Source of the DNA: Candidatus Bipolaricaulota bacterium
Lineage (GTDB): Bacteria > Bipolaricaulota > Bipolaricaulia > Bipolaricaulales > Bipolaricaulaceae
DNA length: 40,818 nucleotides
Reading direction: 5' to 3'
NCBI GenBank assembly: GCA_014361055.1
Contig: JACIWI010000102.1
Coordinates: 1 to 40,818 of the forward strand
Shown: in pieces, positions 16,449 through 23,917 of the stretch
Position numbering within the stretch: the stretch's first letter is position 1
Layout of the letters: each line of letters starts with the position of its first letter
Made by a program: the position numbers and the translations under genes
The notes under the pieces: generated by a model
What the model was told of the DNA's origin: nothing
Databases searched by the model: none
Seen by the model: the letters and a program-made list of their open reading frames with translations, nothing else

Positions 16449-16969
16449 AGGTTGATCAAGTTCTGAACGTGCTCAAGGCCGCCCTGGGCGAAGGCCTGGC
16501 GCACACGGAGGTCCGCGTGCGCCGCGTCGGCGCCAAGGCCCCCGTGGAGCTCAAGGAGATCTGGGCGGAGATCGACCGAGACGCGATCGTCCCCGCGGTG
16601 GCGGCCCTCAAGGCCCTCGGCCCGTTGCACATGTCCGTCATCTCCGGGCAGGACGCAGGAGAGAGGATCGAGCTCCTCTACCACATCGCCGTCGGCTACG
16701 GCACCGAGGGGGGCGAGGTGATGGTCACGCTCCGCCTCGCGGTGCCCAAGGATGACGCGAGGGTTCCGTCCATCTGTCATCTTATCCCCGGGGCGGAGAC
16801 GACCGAACGGGAGAAGATCGAGTTCCTTGGCGTCGAGTTCGTGGGCATCCCCGACAGCCGTCACGTGTTCCTCCCCGATGATCTTCCGGTGCACCCGTGG
16901 CGGAAGGACGAGCCGGAGATGGAACGGTTCCTCCGGCGCATGGTGGAATGGGAGGGCAAGGATGGCTGA
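16445..16969 (+). CDS. mbhK: Mbh hydrogenase subunit K (NuoC-like, 30-kDa family)
   Basis: 174 residues, soluble. Matches the 30-kDa/NuoC fold: IAVGYGTEGGEVMVTLRLAV and the signature VPSICHLIPGAETTEREKIEFLGVEF (seen as HLIPGAETTEREK and FLGVEFVGIP), ending with DDLPVHPWRKDE. The conserved PGAxxxERExxD/F helix packs on the large subunit. It sits between MbhJ and MbhL as in archaeal Mbh, overlapping mbhL by 8 bases. Confidence 0.93.
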   Translation: MKVDQVLNVLKAALGEGLAHTEVRVRRVGAKAPVELKEIWAEIDRDAIVPAVAALKALGPLHMSVISGQDAGERIELLYHIAVGYGTEGGEVMVTLRLAVPKDDARVPSICHLIPGAETTEREKIEFLGVEFVGIPDSRHVFLPDDLPVHPWRKDEPEMERFLRRMVEWEGKDG

Positions 16970-18224
16970 GGCCGAGAACACGTTCCGCATCCCGATCGGA
17001 CCGATCCACCCCGCGCTCAAGGAGCCGATCCGGCTTTCGTTCCAGGTCGAAGGGGAGCGGATCGTCGGGGTGGAGATCCGCACCGGGTTTGCCCACCGTG
17101 GGATCGAGTACATGGGGATGCGACGGAACCTGATCCAGGTCCTGTATCTCGCGGAGCGGATCTGCGGCATCTGCTCCATCTCTCACCCGATCGCCCTCAC
17201 CCAAGCCGTGGAGCAGGCGGCGGGGATCGAGGTTCCGCCCCGCGCCCAGTACATCCGGGTGATCATCTCTGAACTTGAGCGCATCCACTCCCACCTCCTT
17301 TGGGCCGGGGTGGCCGCCCACGAGCTCGGGTTTGACACCCTCCTCCACCTCACCTGGAAGGTGCGGGAGAAGGTCCTCGACATCCTGGAGGAGCTCACTG
17401 GGAACCGCATCAACTACGCGATCCCCATCTACGGCGGGGTGCGGCGGGACATCGCCCCGGACCAACACCCCAAGGTCCAAGACACGATCCGCTACTACCG
17501 GGGGCTTTTGGACGAGCTTCTGGACACGTTCCTGCGCGACCCGTCGGTGGAAGCCCGCACCCGCGGGGTGGGGGTACTGGAGCCAGAGGAAGCCGACGCC
17601 CTGTGCGCGGTCGGCCCCACCGCCCGGGCGTCGGGCCTAGCCAAGGACGTGCGCCAGGACCGGCCGTACCTCGCCTACGGGGAGCTCGGGGTCAAGGCGA
17701 TCACCCCCCGCGACTGGGGCCTCGAGCCCCGTGGTGATGTGTACGACAAGATCGTGGTCCGGCTCCTCGAGGTCGGGCAGTCTTTGGACCTGATCGAGCG
17801 GGCGCTCTTGGAGATGCCGGACGGGGAGATCACCTCGTTCCCCAAGATCCCGGCCTTGCTGGCCCACCTCAAGAAGGCCCATGGGGAGGGCCTGGGCTGG
17901 CACGAGGCCCCGCGGGGGGAGGTCATCCACTACGTGCGCCTGGAGGCGGGGGTCGAGGAGCCGGTGGTGTGGAAGGTCAAGGCCCCCACCTATTCGAACT
18001 TGATGAGCTGGGAACCGATGTTCGAGGGCCAGGAGATCGCGGACATCCCGATCATCGCCGCCTCGATCGACCCCTGCATCTGCTGCATGGACCGCGTGCA
18101 CATGGTGCGCGATGGTTCGGAGGCGACGATGCACAAGGAGGAGCTCCTACGGCTCTCCCGGGAGAAAACGCGCCGGATCACGGACCACGGGTCACGGATC
18201 ACGGGTCTCGGAGGTGTCCGATGA
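16962..18224 (+). CDS. mbhL: Mbh [NiFe]-hydrogenase large subunit (NuoD-like, catalytic)
   Basis: 420 residues. Both cysteine pairs that hold the Ni-Fe site are present: C68/C71 in ERICGICS and C372/C375 in DPCICCMDR. This makes it a true hydrogenase, not the Mbs sulfane reductase or a complex I subunit, whose large subunits have lost cysteines. C374 between the last two ligands is extra. HPALKEP near the N-terminus and GIEYMG are also typical. About 40 residues follow the last cysteine; their final part (KTRRITDHGSRITGLGGVR) is coded by a tandem heptamer repeat and looks like a late addition. Whether the tail is cut on maturation is unknown. ATG 16962 overlaps mbhK; the stop overlaps mbhM. 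Confidence 0.95.
   Translation: MAEAENTFRIPIGPIHPALKEPIRLSFQVEGERIVGVEIRTGFAHRGIEYMGMRRNLIQVLYLAERICGICSISHPIALTQAVEQAAGIEVPPRAQYIRVIISELERIHSHLLWAGVAAHELGFDTLLHLTWKVREKVLDILEELTGNRINYAIPIYGGVRRDIAPDQHPKVQDTIRYYRGLLDELLDTFLRDPSVEARTRGVGVLEPEEADALCAVGPTARASGLAKDVRQDRPYLAYGELGVKAITPRDWGLEPRGDVYDKIVVRLLEVGQSLDLIERALLEMPDGEITSFPKIPALLAHLKKAHGEGLGWHEAPRGEVIHYVRLEAGVEEPVVWKVKAPTYSNLMSWEPMFEGQEIADIPIIAASIDPCICCMDRVHMVRDGSEATMHKEELLRLSREKTRRITDHGSRITGLGGVR
18176..18210 (+). repeat. Five tandem 7-base units at the 3' end of mbhL
   Basis: Units GATCACG, GACCACG, GGTCACG, GATCACG, GGTCTCG follow one another without gaps (18176-18210). They are translated as the variable C-terminal tail of MbhL, just ahead of the mbhM start. 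Confidence 0.85.
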
Positions 18225-19213
18225 GCGGTGTGCATCTCGTGTGGCAGGCAGCGGCGGTGATGGTCGGCAGCGGCGTCGTGGGCCTGGTCTACAAGGGCCT
18301 CGATCGCAAGCTCGCCGCCCGGATGCAGGCCAGAGTCGGCCCTCCGCTCCGGCAACCGTTCCTCGACCTCGGAAAGCTCCTTATGAAGGAGACGGTGGTC
18401 CCGCGGGACGCGGTGGGGTGGCTGTTTTCGGCGATGCCGTTCCTGGCGGCCGTGGCCTCGTTCACCGCCCTCCTCTACCTCCCCTGGGGGCCGTTCCCCC
18501 CGATCCTCCGCGGGTACGGGGACGCAGTGCTGGTCCTGTACCTCCTGGCGGTGCCAGCGTTGGCGATGGCCCTGGGCGGGTTCGCGTCCGGATCGCCCCT
18601 GGCCACGGTGGGCGGGCAGCGGGAGATCGTGATGCTCATGTCCTATGAGTTCCCGCTTGCGGTGGCGCTCGTCGGGGTGGTGTGGCGGCTCAGGGCCCTG
18701 GAGGTGGGACCGGCGTTCTCGCTGGCCACCATCTCCGCAAACCCGTTGTGGACGGCGGTGGGGCCGTTGGGGGTGTTCGGGCTGGCCATCCTCCTCGGCT
18801 GCCTCTTGGTGGTGACCCCGGCCGAGCTCTCCAAGATCCCGTTCGACATCCCCGAGGCGGAGACGGAGATCGCCGGGGGGCTGATGGTGGAGTACTCCGG
18901 GACCTACCTCGCCCTGTTCTACCTCGCCGACGCGGTGAAGACGGTGGCGATGGCGGCGCTGGTGGTGACCTTGTTCATCCCGTACGGGATCGCCGCGCCG
19001 CTCGGGGTCAAGGGCGTGGGCGGGCAGGTGCTCGACGTCGCGTTCTTCCTCGTCAAGGTGTTCGTGGTGATGTTCGCCGCGGTGACCACGGTGCGGGTGG
19101 CAATGGCCCGGTTCAAGGTGGATCAGGTGGTCCGCGGGTTCTGGCTTCAGATCACGGCGGCGGCCGTGGCCGGGTTGGTGCTGCTCGTGCTGGACAAGGC
19201 AGTGATGGGATGA
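18221..19213 (+). CDS. mbhM: Mbh hydrogenase subunit M (NuoH-like membrane anchor)
   Basis: 330 residues, about eight helices. NuoH/EchB family: KLAARMQARVGPPLRQPFLDL at the start (as YKGLDRKLAARMQARVGPP), then KLLMKETVVPRDA and the conserved loop ELSKIPFDIPEAETEIAGG (19 residues), rich in glutamates that couple redox chemistry to ion movement. It anchors the J/K/L/N arm on the membrane. ATGA overlap with mbhL at the start and with mbhN at the end. Confidence 0.95.
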   Translation: MSGVHLVWQAAAVMVGSGVVGLVYKGLDRKLAARMQARVGPPLRQPFLDLGKLLMKETVVPRDAVGWLFSAMPFLAAVASFTALLYLPWGPFPPILRGYGDAVLVLYLLAVPALAMALGGFASGSPLATVGGQREIVMLMSYEFPLAVALVGVVWRLRALEVGPAFSLATISANPLWTAVGPLGVFGLAILLGCLLVVTPAELSKIPFDIPEAETEIAGGLMVEYSGTYLALFYLADAVKTVAMAALVVTLFIPYGIAAPLGVKGVGGQVLDVAFFLVKVFVVMFAAVTTVRVAMARFKVDQVVRGFWLQITAAAVAGLVLLVLDKAVMG

Positions 19214-19602
19214 TCCTGAAGATCCTGTTCAGCCAGCTCTTCACGCGCCCGGCGACCAACCGGTTCCCGGCCAAGTACATGCCCAAGTCGGTGACCGGGT
19301 TCCTGGGAAAGATCCAGTCGGGCAAAACCAAGCTCGTGCCGCCGGTCCCGGTGCCGCCCCGGTTCCGGGGGCGGATCGCCTACGACCGCGACAAGTGCAT
19401 CGGATGCCAGCTGTGCATCCGGGTGTGCCCGGCCAAGGTGATCCAGTTCCGCCCCGAGGTGAAGAAGATCCGCATGCACGTGACCCGGTGTACGTTCTGC
19501 GCCCAGTGCGTGGACGCATGCCCGGTGGACGCGCTCGCCGTGAGCGATCAATTCCTGCTGGCCGACCCCGACCGGTCGGCGGAGTCCCTGACCGTCGAGT
19601 AG
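19210..19602 (+). CDS. mbhN: Mbh hydrogenase subunit N (two-[4Fe-4S] ferredoxin-like, NuoI-like)
   Basis: 130 residues. Two cluster motifs: C63, C66, C69, C73 (CIGCQLCIRVCP) and C94, C97, C100, C104 (CTFCAQCVDACP). The N-terminal 55 residues carry basic and proline-rich segments that dock on MbhM. It receives electrons from reduced ferredoxin and passes them to MbhJ. Last gene of the operon: a perfect hairpin begins right at its stop codon. Confidence 0.94.
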   Translation: MILKILFSQLFTRPATNRFPAKYMPKSVTGFLGKIQSGKTKLVPPVPVPPRFRGRIAYDRDKCIGCQLCIRVCPAKVIQFRPEVKKIRMHVTRCTFCAQCVDACPVDALAVSDQFLLADPDRSAESLTVE

Positions 19603-19636
19603 CTCCCCGCCGCTCTCTCCAAAGAGCGGCGGGGAG
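19603..19636 (+). terminator. Hairpin terminator of the mbh operon
   Basis: CTCCCCGCCGCTCT (19603-19616) and AGAGCGGCGGGGAG (19623-19636) pair perfectly over 14 bp around a 6-base loop, directly after the mbhN stop. There is no T-run. Its place between convergent genes supports a terminator role. Confidence 0.65.
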
Positions 19637-19667
19637 CAGGGCTGGGAACCCCACTCCCCGCACTGGG

Positions 19668-19685
19668 CCGCCGTTTTCGCGGCGG
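19668..19685 (-). terminator. Short hairpin behind the minus-strand exported-protein gene
   Basis: CCGCCG (19668-19673) and CGGCGG (19680-19685) with a loop reading CGAAAA on the minus strand, about 15 bases after that gene's stop at 19701. It may help terminate minus-strand transcription. Confidence 0.35.
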
Positions 19686-19700
19686 GTGGGGTGGGTAAGT

Positions 19701-20387
19701 TCAGGAACCGTGGCTCAACTTGGCCTCCAGGGCTTCCTGGAGGTCCGGGAGGTGGACGATGAGCCACGGCAGGAACATCCGGCCCTGGGCCCCGAGCGTG
19801 CCCATCATCCCCATTGGGACACGCTGCATCGTCATCGGCCGCTGCTGCGTCATCGGGCACGCCGGTTGCTGCTGGAACGGGTGCCACCACCGCGGCCACG
19901 GCTGCACCATCGGGCGAAGCGGAGACATGGGCGTCATCGGCATCGTCTGCTGGCGCTCCCGGAACTGCTGGAGGAACGGCCGCGACCGACGCCCGCCCGC
20001 GGAGAGGAGCAGGCGCTCCCACTGGCGGGCGGTGAGAATCCCCTTGATCCCGTCCAGCGCCTTGTCGGCAAATGCCTGCACCAGCTCTCTCTCCCCGGCC
20101 CAGGACTCCTGCAGCAATCCCTTGAGCTCCTCCGGGGTACCCTGGAACGCGATCAGCTTCTCCTTGAGCGCGTCTTTCCCCGCCAGGATCTCCTCGCGCA
20201 GGGGCATGAGCTCCTGGGTGAGCGCAAGGAGGGCCTTCATTTGGTCCTGGGAGAGCTCCAGCGCGTTGATCACCACCAGCGCCCCGATCCCTTCCCCGCG
20301 GGACCCGAAGCCACCCCCGGCAACGGACGCCAATCCCCCCACGGCCACCACCCCGGCCAAGCCCACCGCGATCCACGCCTTCGTCAT
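19701..20387 (-). CDS. Exported LTXXQ-type protein with Met/Pro-rich tail (Spy/CpxP- or metal-sensor-like)
   Basis: 228 residues. An N-terminal hydrophobic segment (residues 5-24) looks like a signal peptide or anchor. The middle is helical and has two copies of the LTxxQ-type motif: LELSQDQMKALL (43-54) and LTARQWERLL (118-127), as in Spy/CpxP chaperones and heavy-metal-resistance proteins. Residues about 149-204 are rich in Met (around 11) and Pro, with WPRWWHPF and a single Cys, suggesting Cu(I) or other soft-metal binding. A Shine-Dalgarno (GGAAGGGGGG) precedes the ATG. It converges on the hydrogenase operon, and a lipoprotein gene lies upstream on the same strand. Function is unknown; a periplasmic metal or stress protein is the best guess. 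Confidence 0.6.
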   Translation of the reverse strand: MTKAWIAVGLAGVVAVGGLASVAGGGFGSRGEGIGALVVINALELSQDQMKALLALTQELMPLREEILAGKDALKEKLIAFQGTPEELKGLLQESWAGERELVQAFADKALDGIKGILTARQWERLLLSAGGRRSRPFLQQFRERQQTMPMTPMSPLRPMVQPWPRWWHPFQQQPACPMTQQRPMTMQRVPMGMMGTLGAQGRMFLPWLIVHLPDLQEALEAKLSHGS

Positions 20388-20469
20388 CGGCGATCCCCCC
20401 TTCCTTCAAGAATTCATGTAAAACGGTAAGGATGGGGTGTGCATCCAGGGTGAAGGACGCGTGGAGAGG

Positions 20470-20912
20470 CTATGGAGGCGTGACCTCGTGCCAGGCATCC
20501 CAGAGCAGCTCCGCCTCGTGGTAGACGCGCAGGTGCCAGCGCCCGTGGGCCAGGCCCTCGTTGCGCCCCTCGTAGGGGATGAGGGCCAGGCATTGGACGC
20601 ACATTTCCTCGGAGGGTGCGGCCGTGATGGTCAGCACCAGCTCACCCTGGCTCGGGTGGCCGAGGACGGCGCGGAGGGAGTGGCATGGGGTTGGGGCGAG
20701 AAACGCGCCGGAGACCGTGAGGCCGCCTGCCTCGGCCTGGACCTGAACCCGCGCCGGGTCGGCGCTGCACGCTCCGGCGCCGGGCTGGAACACGGCCAGC
20801 TTGGCCCCCCATCGGGCAGGCAGCCGACGAGAAAGACGGGCCCGACGAGGAGCAGGGCAACGGAAGCCCTCTTCCATCTTCCAGCAAGCCACCTCGGGAT
20901 CATCGTGCCCAC
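20470..20912 (-). pseudogene. Lipoprotein gene with a one-base frameshift in a G run
   Basis: GTG 20912 has GGAGG 5 bases upstream and opens a lipoprotein signal: basic start (RWLAGRWKR), hydrophobic core (ASVALLLVGPVFL) and lipobox LVGC. After LPDGG the frame is lost at a run of six G (about 20815-20820). Adding one G would join it to the next frame, which continues AKLAVFQPGAGACSADP and a well-formed beta-rich domain (VQAEAGGLTVSGAFL, HGRWHLRVYHEAELLW) to a stop at 20470. The repaired protein would have about 147 residues, a small exported lipoprotein of unknown function with several Cys (PCHSL, CVQCLAL). This is either an indel error or a real slippage/phase-variation site. It is followed by the Met-rich exported protein gene on the same strand. 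Confidence 0.65.
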
Positions 20913-21006
20913 GATCACCTCCGCCTCGATTGTAGGTGCGAGGCGACGGAGATGGTATCCCTCCACGCCTCGACCTCGCCCTCTGAACGCTGGTCGATCC
21001 ACGCCC

Positions 21007-21035
21007 TTGGCCGTCTCTTCCGCGTGGGGTAAACT
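21007..21035 (+). promoter_or_regulatory. Promoter of the racemase-M29 trio
   Basis: TTGGCC (21007-21012), 17-base spacer, TAAACT (21030-21035), then only 7 bases to ATG 21043. There is no Shine-Dalgarno sequence, so the message is probably leaderless. Confidence 0.55.
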
Positions 21036-21042
21036 AAAATTG

Positions 21043-21747
21043 ATGCCCATAGAGCTACACGTCATCATCCCCGTGTCCACTGATCGCTGGAACGAAGGCG
21101 TGCGCCAGCTGTGCCAGGCCGCCGCCGATCGGGATACGGCGGTGAACGTGGTCCACCTCGCCCATGGCCCGGAGTCCATCGAGTGCACGTACGACGAGAC
21201 GCTGGTCGCGCCTTACGTGATCGAGGCCGCGGCCGCCGCCGAGCGGGCGGGCGCCGACGGGGTGATCGTGTACTGCTTCGGCAACCCGGCGGTGGATGGG
21301 GCTCGGGAGGCGGTCTCCATCCCCGTCGTCGGGCTGGGCGAGGCTGCCGAGGTGGCCGCCCTTCTCCTGGGCGACCGGTTCGGGATCATCTCCACCATCC
21401 CTGAGGCCGTGCCTCGACTGTGGAGGAAGGCCCGGACGCTGGGGGTGGAGGGACGGCTGGTTGGTGTAGTCCCCTTGGGCATTCCCGTCCTCGGCCTCGG
21501 TGACCACCGCCGGGCCGTGGAGGCGGGACTGGCAGCAGGGCGGGAGCTTGTCGCCCGCGGGGCACAGGTCGTGATCCTGGGCTGCGGGTCACTGCTGGGG
21601 GTGGCGGATGAGCTGCGACGGGGACTGGGGATTCCGGTGGTCGTGCCAGCGGTGGCAGCAGTGAAGCTGGCCGAGGCGTACGTGAAGATGGGCATCGCTC
21701 ACAGCAAAGCCGCCTATCCCCCTCCCCCGCCCAAGATCTGGCGCTGA
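21043..21747 (+). CDS. Asp/Glu/hydantoin racemase-family protein
   Basis: 234 residues. Two-cysteine racemase fold: C78 in DGVIVYCFGNPA and C180 in QVVILGCGSLLG sit at the ends of matching strands, as in hydantoin and aspartate/glutamate racemases, where the pair moves a proton between the two faces of the substrate. HLAHGPESIECTYDE near residue 45 is the usual N-terminal substrate loop. It is soluble and PLP-independent. First gene of a plus-strand trio with two M29-type genes, and it faces an operon holding two more two-cysteine proteins of the same fold. The substrate is unknown; a racemase of amino acids, hydantoins or N-acyl compounds is possible. Confidence 0.82.
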   Translation: MPIELHVIIPVSTDRWNEGVRQLCQAAADRDTAVNVVHLAHGPESIECTYDETLVAPYVIEAAAAAERAGADGVIVYCFGNPAVDGAREAVSIPVVGLGEAAEVAALLLGDRFGIISTIPEAVPRLWRKARTLGVEGRLVGVVPLGIPVLGLGDHRRAVEAGLAAGRELVARGAQVVILGCGSLLGVADELRRGLGIPVVVPAVAAVKLAEAYVKMGIAHSKAAYPPPPPKIWR

Positions 21748-21770
21748 ACACAGGAACGGGAGGTAGACCA

Positions 21771-22826
21771 ATGGAGATCGACGCGGAGACCATCCGTCCG
21801 GGTGTGGTGGGGATGCTGCGCGCGAACCTCGGGGTCCAGGCTGGGGAGTCCGTGCTCGTGGTAACCGACGTGCCGACGCCCGAACAGTGGGAAGAGTGGC
21901 CTGTATCGCAGCTTGAGGAGGCCTTCCGGCGGGCGGCGCTGGCTCGTCGGGTGGCGGAGATCGCCGCCGAAGAGCTGCCGGCCTGTGCGGTGGGTTTCCT
22001 GGCCTACCCGGCCACCGGACGCTCGGGGAGCGAGCCCGGCCGGGAGGTGGCGGCAAGGCTGCGGGAAGCGAACGTGGTGGTGGCCATCACCTCCTTTTCC
22101 CTCAGCCATACCCACGCCCGAGAGGGCGCGTGCCGGGCCGGGGCACGGGTGGCGAGCATGCCCCGCTTCGTGCCGGAGATGTTCTACCCGGACGGTCCCT
22201 TGGCCGTGGACTACCGCCGCATCGCGCAGGAGACGGCGCGGATCGCCGCCTGCCTCACCGCTGCCCGCGTGGCCACGGTGCGGTCCCCCGCGGGTACGGA
22301 CCTCGAATTCAGCCTGGAGGGGCGGGAGGGGCGGGTGGACGATGGTCTGTACCTCCGCCCCGGCATGTGGGGGAACCTGCCCGGGGGCGAGGCGTACATC
22401 GCCCCCGTGGAGGGGACGGCGGAGGGGGTGCTGGCCGTGGAGCCGGGTTGGCATCACCGCCTCGTCGAGCCGATGCGCCTGGTGTTCTCCGGCGGCACGG
22501 TGGTCGCCGTGGACGGCGGGGGAGAGGTGGGGGAACATCTACGGGGTTTGCTGGGCATGGAAGGCCGCCAACCCACCGCAGAAGAGCGGGCCCGGCGCCA
22601 CCTGGCCGAGCTGGGCGTGGGGACGAACCCCAACGCGCGGCGCACGGACATCACCCTGGAGGCGGAGAAGATCAAGGGTACCGTGCACGTGGCCATTGGG
22701 GACAACTCCCACATGGGCGGGGCCAACGTGGCCGACTATCACGCCGACTTCGTCGTCCCCCGGGCCACATTGCTCCTCGATGGGCAGGTGGTCATGGACG
22801 AGGGGCGGTGGACGTTCGGCTGGTAA
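21771..22826 (+). CDS. M29-family aminopeptidase
   Basis: 351 residues. The metal ligands of clan MQ/M29 (thermophilic aminopeptidase T type) can be read off: E207 (LPGGEAYIAP), E280 (LAELGVGTNP), H306 (GTVHVAIGD), H324 and D326 (YHADFVV). The M29 fold uses two metal ions and removes N-terminal residues from peptides. It is somewhat shorter than the usual ~410 residues. It starts at ATG 21771 behind GGGAGGT. It lies between a racemase-family gene and a second M29-like gene, suggesting peptide turnover linked with stereoinversion. Substrate preference cannot be told. Confidence 0.82.
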   Translation: MEIDAETIRPGVVGMLRANLGVQAGESVLVVTDVPTPEQWEEWPVSQLEEAFRRAALARRVAEIAAEELPACAVGFLAYPATGRSGSEPGREVAARLREANVVVAITSFSLSHTHAREGACRAGARVASMPRFVPEMFYPDGPLAVDYRRIAQETARIAACLTAARVATVRSPAGTDLEFSLEGREGRVDDGLYLRPGMWGNLPGGEAYIAPVEGTAEGVLAVEPGWHHRLVEPMRLVFSGGTVVAVDGGGEVGEHLRGLLGMEGRQPTAEERARRHLAELGVGTNPNARRTDITLEAEKIKGTVHVAIGDNSHMGGANVADYHADFVVPRATLLLDGQVVMDEGRWTFGW

Positions 22827-22836
22827 GGGAGGAGAG

Positions 22837-23901
22837 ATGGAGCTCGCGCTGGGTGTGGAACCGACCGATCAGTACCTCGCGTTCGAGGCGGCCGGGGCGG
22901 CGCGCAAGCTGGTGGAGGAGGTGATGCTCGTTCGCCCGGGCGAGAACGTGCTGATTACCGTGGACACGATGGGTGACCGGCGGGTGGCGGAGCTGGTCGC
23001 CCAGGCCGCCTACGCGGCTCGGGCCGTCCCCACCCTGGTGGTCTACCCCACCAGCCCGGCCCCGGTGATGGAGCCCCCGCCCCCGGTGGCCGGGGCAGCG
23101 GCGCGGGCCCAGGTGTGGATCGAGCTGGCTGTGGCTTACCTCCTGCACACCGCCGCTCACCGAGCGGCCCTCGCCGGCGGGTGTCGGTACATTTGCCTCA
23201 CCGGTATGGACGTGGACATGCTCGTGCGGTGCATCGGCCGCGTGGACTACCCGAAGATGCTCGCCCTAGGGGAGGCCCTGCAGCGTATCGTGGCCAGGGC
23301 CGATGAGGTGCGGGTCACCAGCCCCGCGGGCACTGACCTCGTGGCCCACAACCGCGGCCGACGGGTGCGGCACGCGGGCAAGCTCGCCGACACCCCGGGC
23401 GAGCCGATCATGCTCGGCGGGCAGATCTCCTGGTGTCCGGTGGAGTCCACGATCGAGGGCATGCTCGTGTTCGACGGCGCCCTGTGGCCGCCGACAGAGC
23501 TGGGCCGGCTTGCCTCCCCGGTGGAGCTGGAGGTCCATCAGGGGGTGATCGTCGCCGTACGGGGTGGGGCGGAGGCGCAGGTGTTCAAGCGGTGGCTCGA
23601 TTCCTTCGCCGACCCCAACATGTATCGCATCGCCCATTACTCTCTGGGGTTCAACCCTGGGGTGACCCGCCCCACCGGGCGGATCGTGGAGGACGAGCGC
23701 GTGTTCGGGTGCATCGAGATGGGCATTGGCACCCAGGGAGCACAGATCGGCGGGCTCACCTGGCAGGCGGCATCGCACACCGACGGAGTGGTCCTCTGTC
23801 CGTCCATTTACCTGGACGGGGAACCGCTGGAGGTCGACGGCCGGTACGTGCACCCGGAGGTAGTGGAGGCCTGCCGGAGCCTGGGCGTCCCCGGCTACTA
23901 G
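22837..23901 (+). CDS. M29-like protein with altered metal ligands (NicX-like)
   Basis: 354 residues from ATG 22837 (AGGGAGGAG upstream). It aligns with the M29 gene just before it, but the ligand set differs: the first Glu becomes Gln (GGQISWCPVES), the second becomes H267 (AHYSLGFNP), and the His of the GTxH motif becomes Glu (GCIEMGIG), while H314 and D316 (SHTDG) remain. H267/H314/D316 resembles the two-His-one-Asp iron site I recall for NicX, the M29-related 2,5-dihydroxypyridine dioxygenase (His265, His318, Asp320). A mononuclear metal enzyme is therefore more likely than an aminopeptidase. In an apparent anaerobe, oxygenase activity would be odd, so the reaction is unknown. Last gene of the trio, convergent with the AroM-like gene. 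Confidence 0.72.
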   Translation: MELALGVEPTDQYLAFEAAGAARKLVEEVMLVRPGENVLITVDTMGDRRVAELVAQAAYAARAVPTLVVYPTSPAPVMEPPPPVAGAAARAQVWIELAVAYLLHTAAHRAALAGGCRYICLTGMDVDMLVRCIGRVDYPKMLALGEALQRIVARADEVRVTSPAGTDLVAHNRGRRVRHAGKLADTPGEPIMLGGQISWCPVESTIEGMLVFDGALWPPTELGRLASPVELEVHQGVIVAVRGGAEAQVFKRWLDSFADPNMYRIAHYSLGFNPGVTRPTGRIVEDERVFGCIEMGIGTQGAQIGGLTWQAASHTDGVVLCPSIYLDGEPLEVDGRYVHPEVVEACRSLGVPGY

Positions 23902-23917
23902 GCAGGCACCCACGTCC

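Noticed and set aside
16962-18224. Mbs-type sulfane reductase or complex I instead of hydrogenase
   Set aside because: Both nickel-binding cysteine pairs are present in the large subunit and only one antiporter-like large subunit is encoded.
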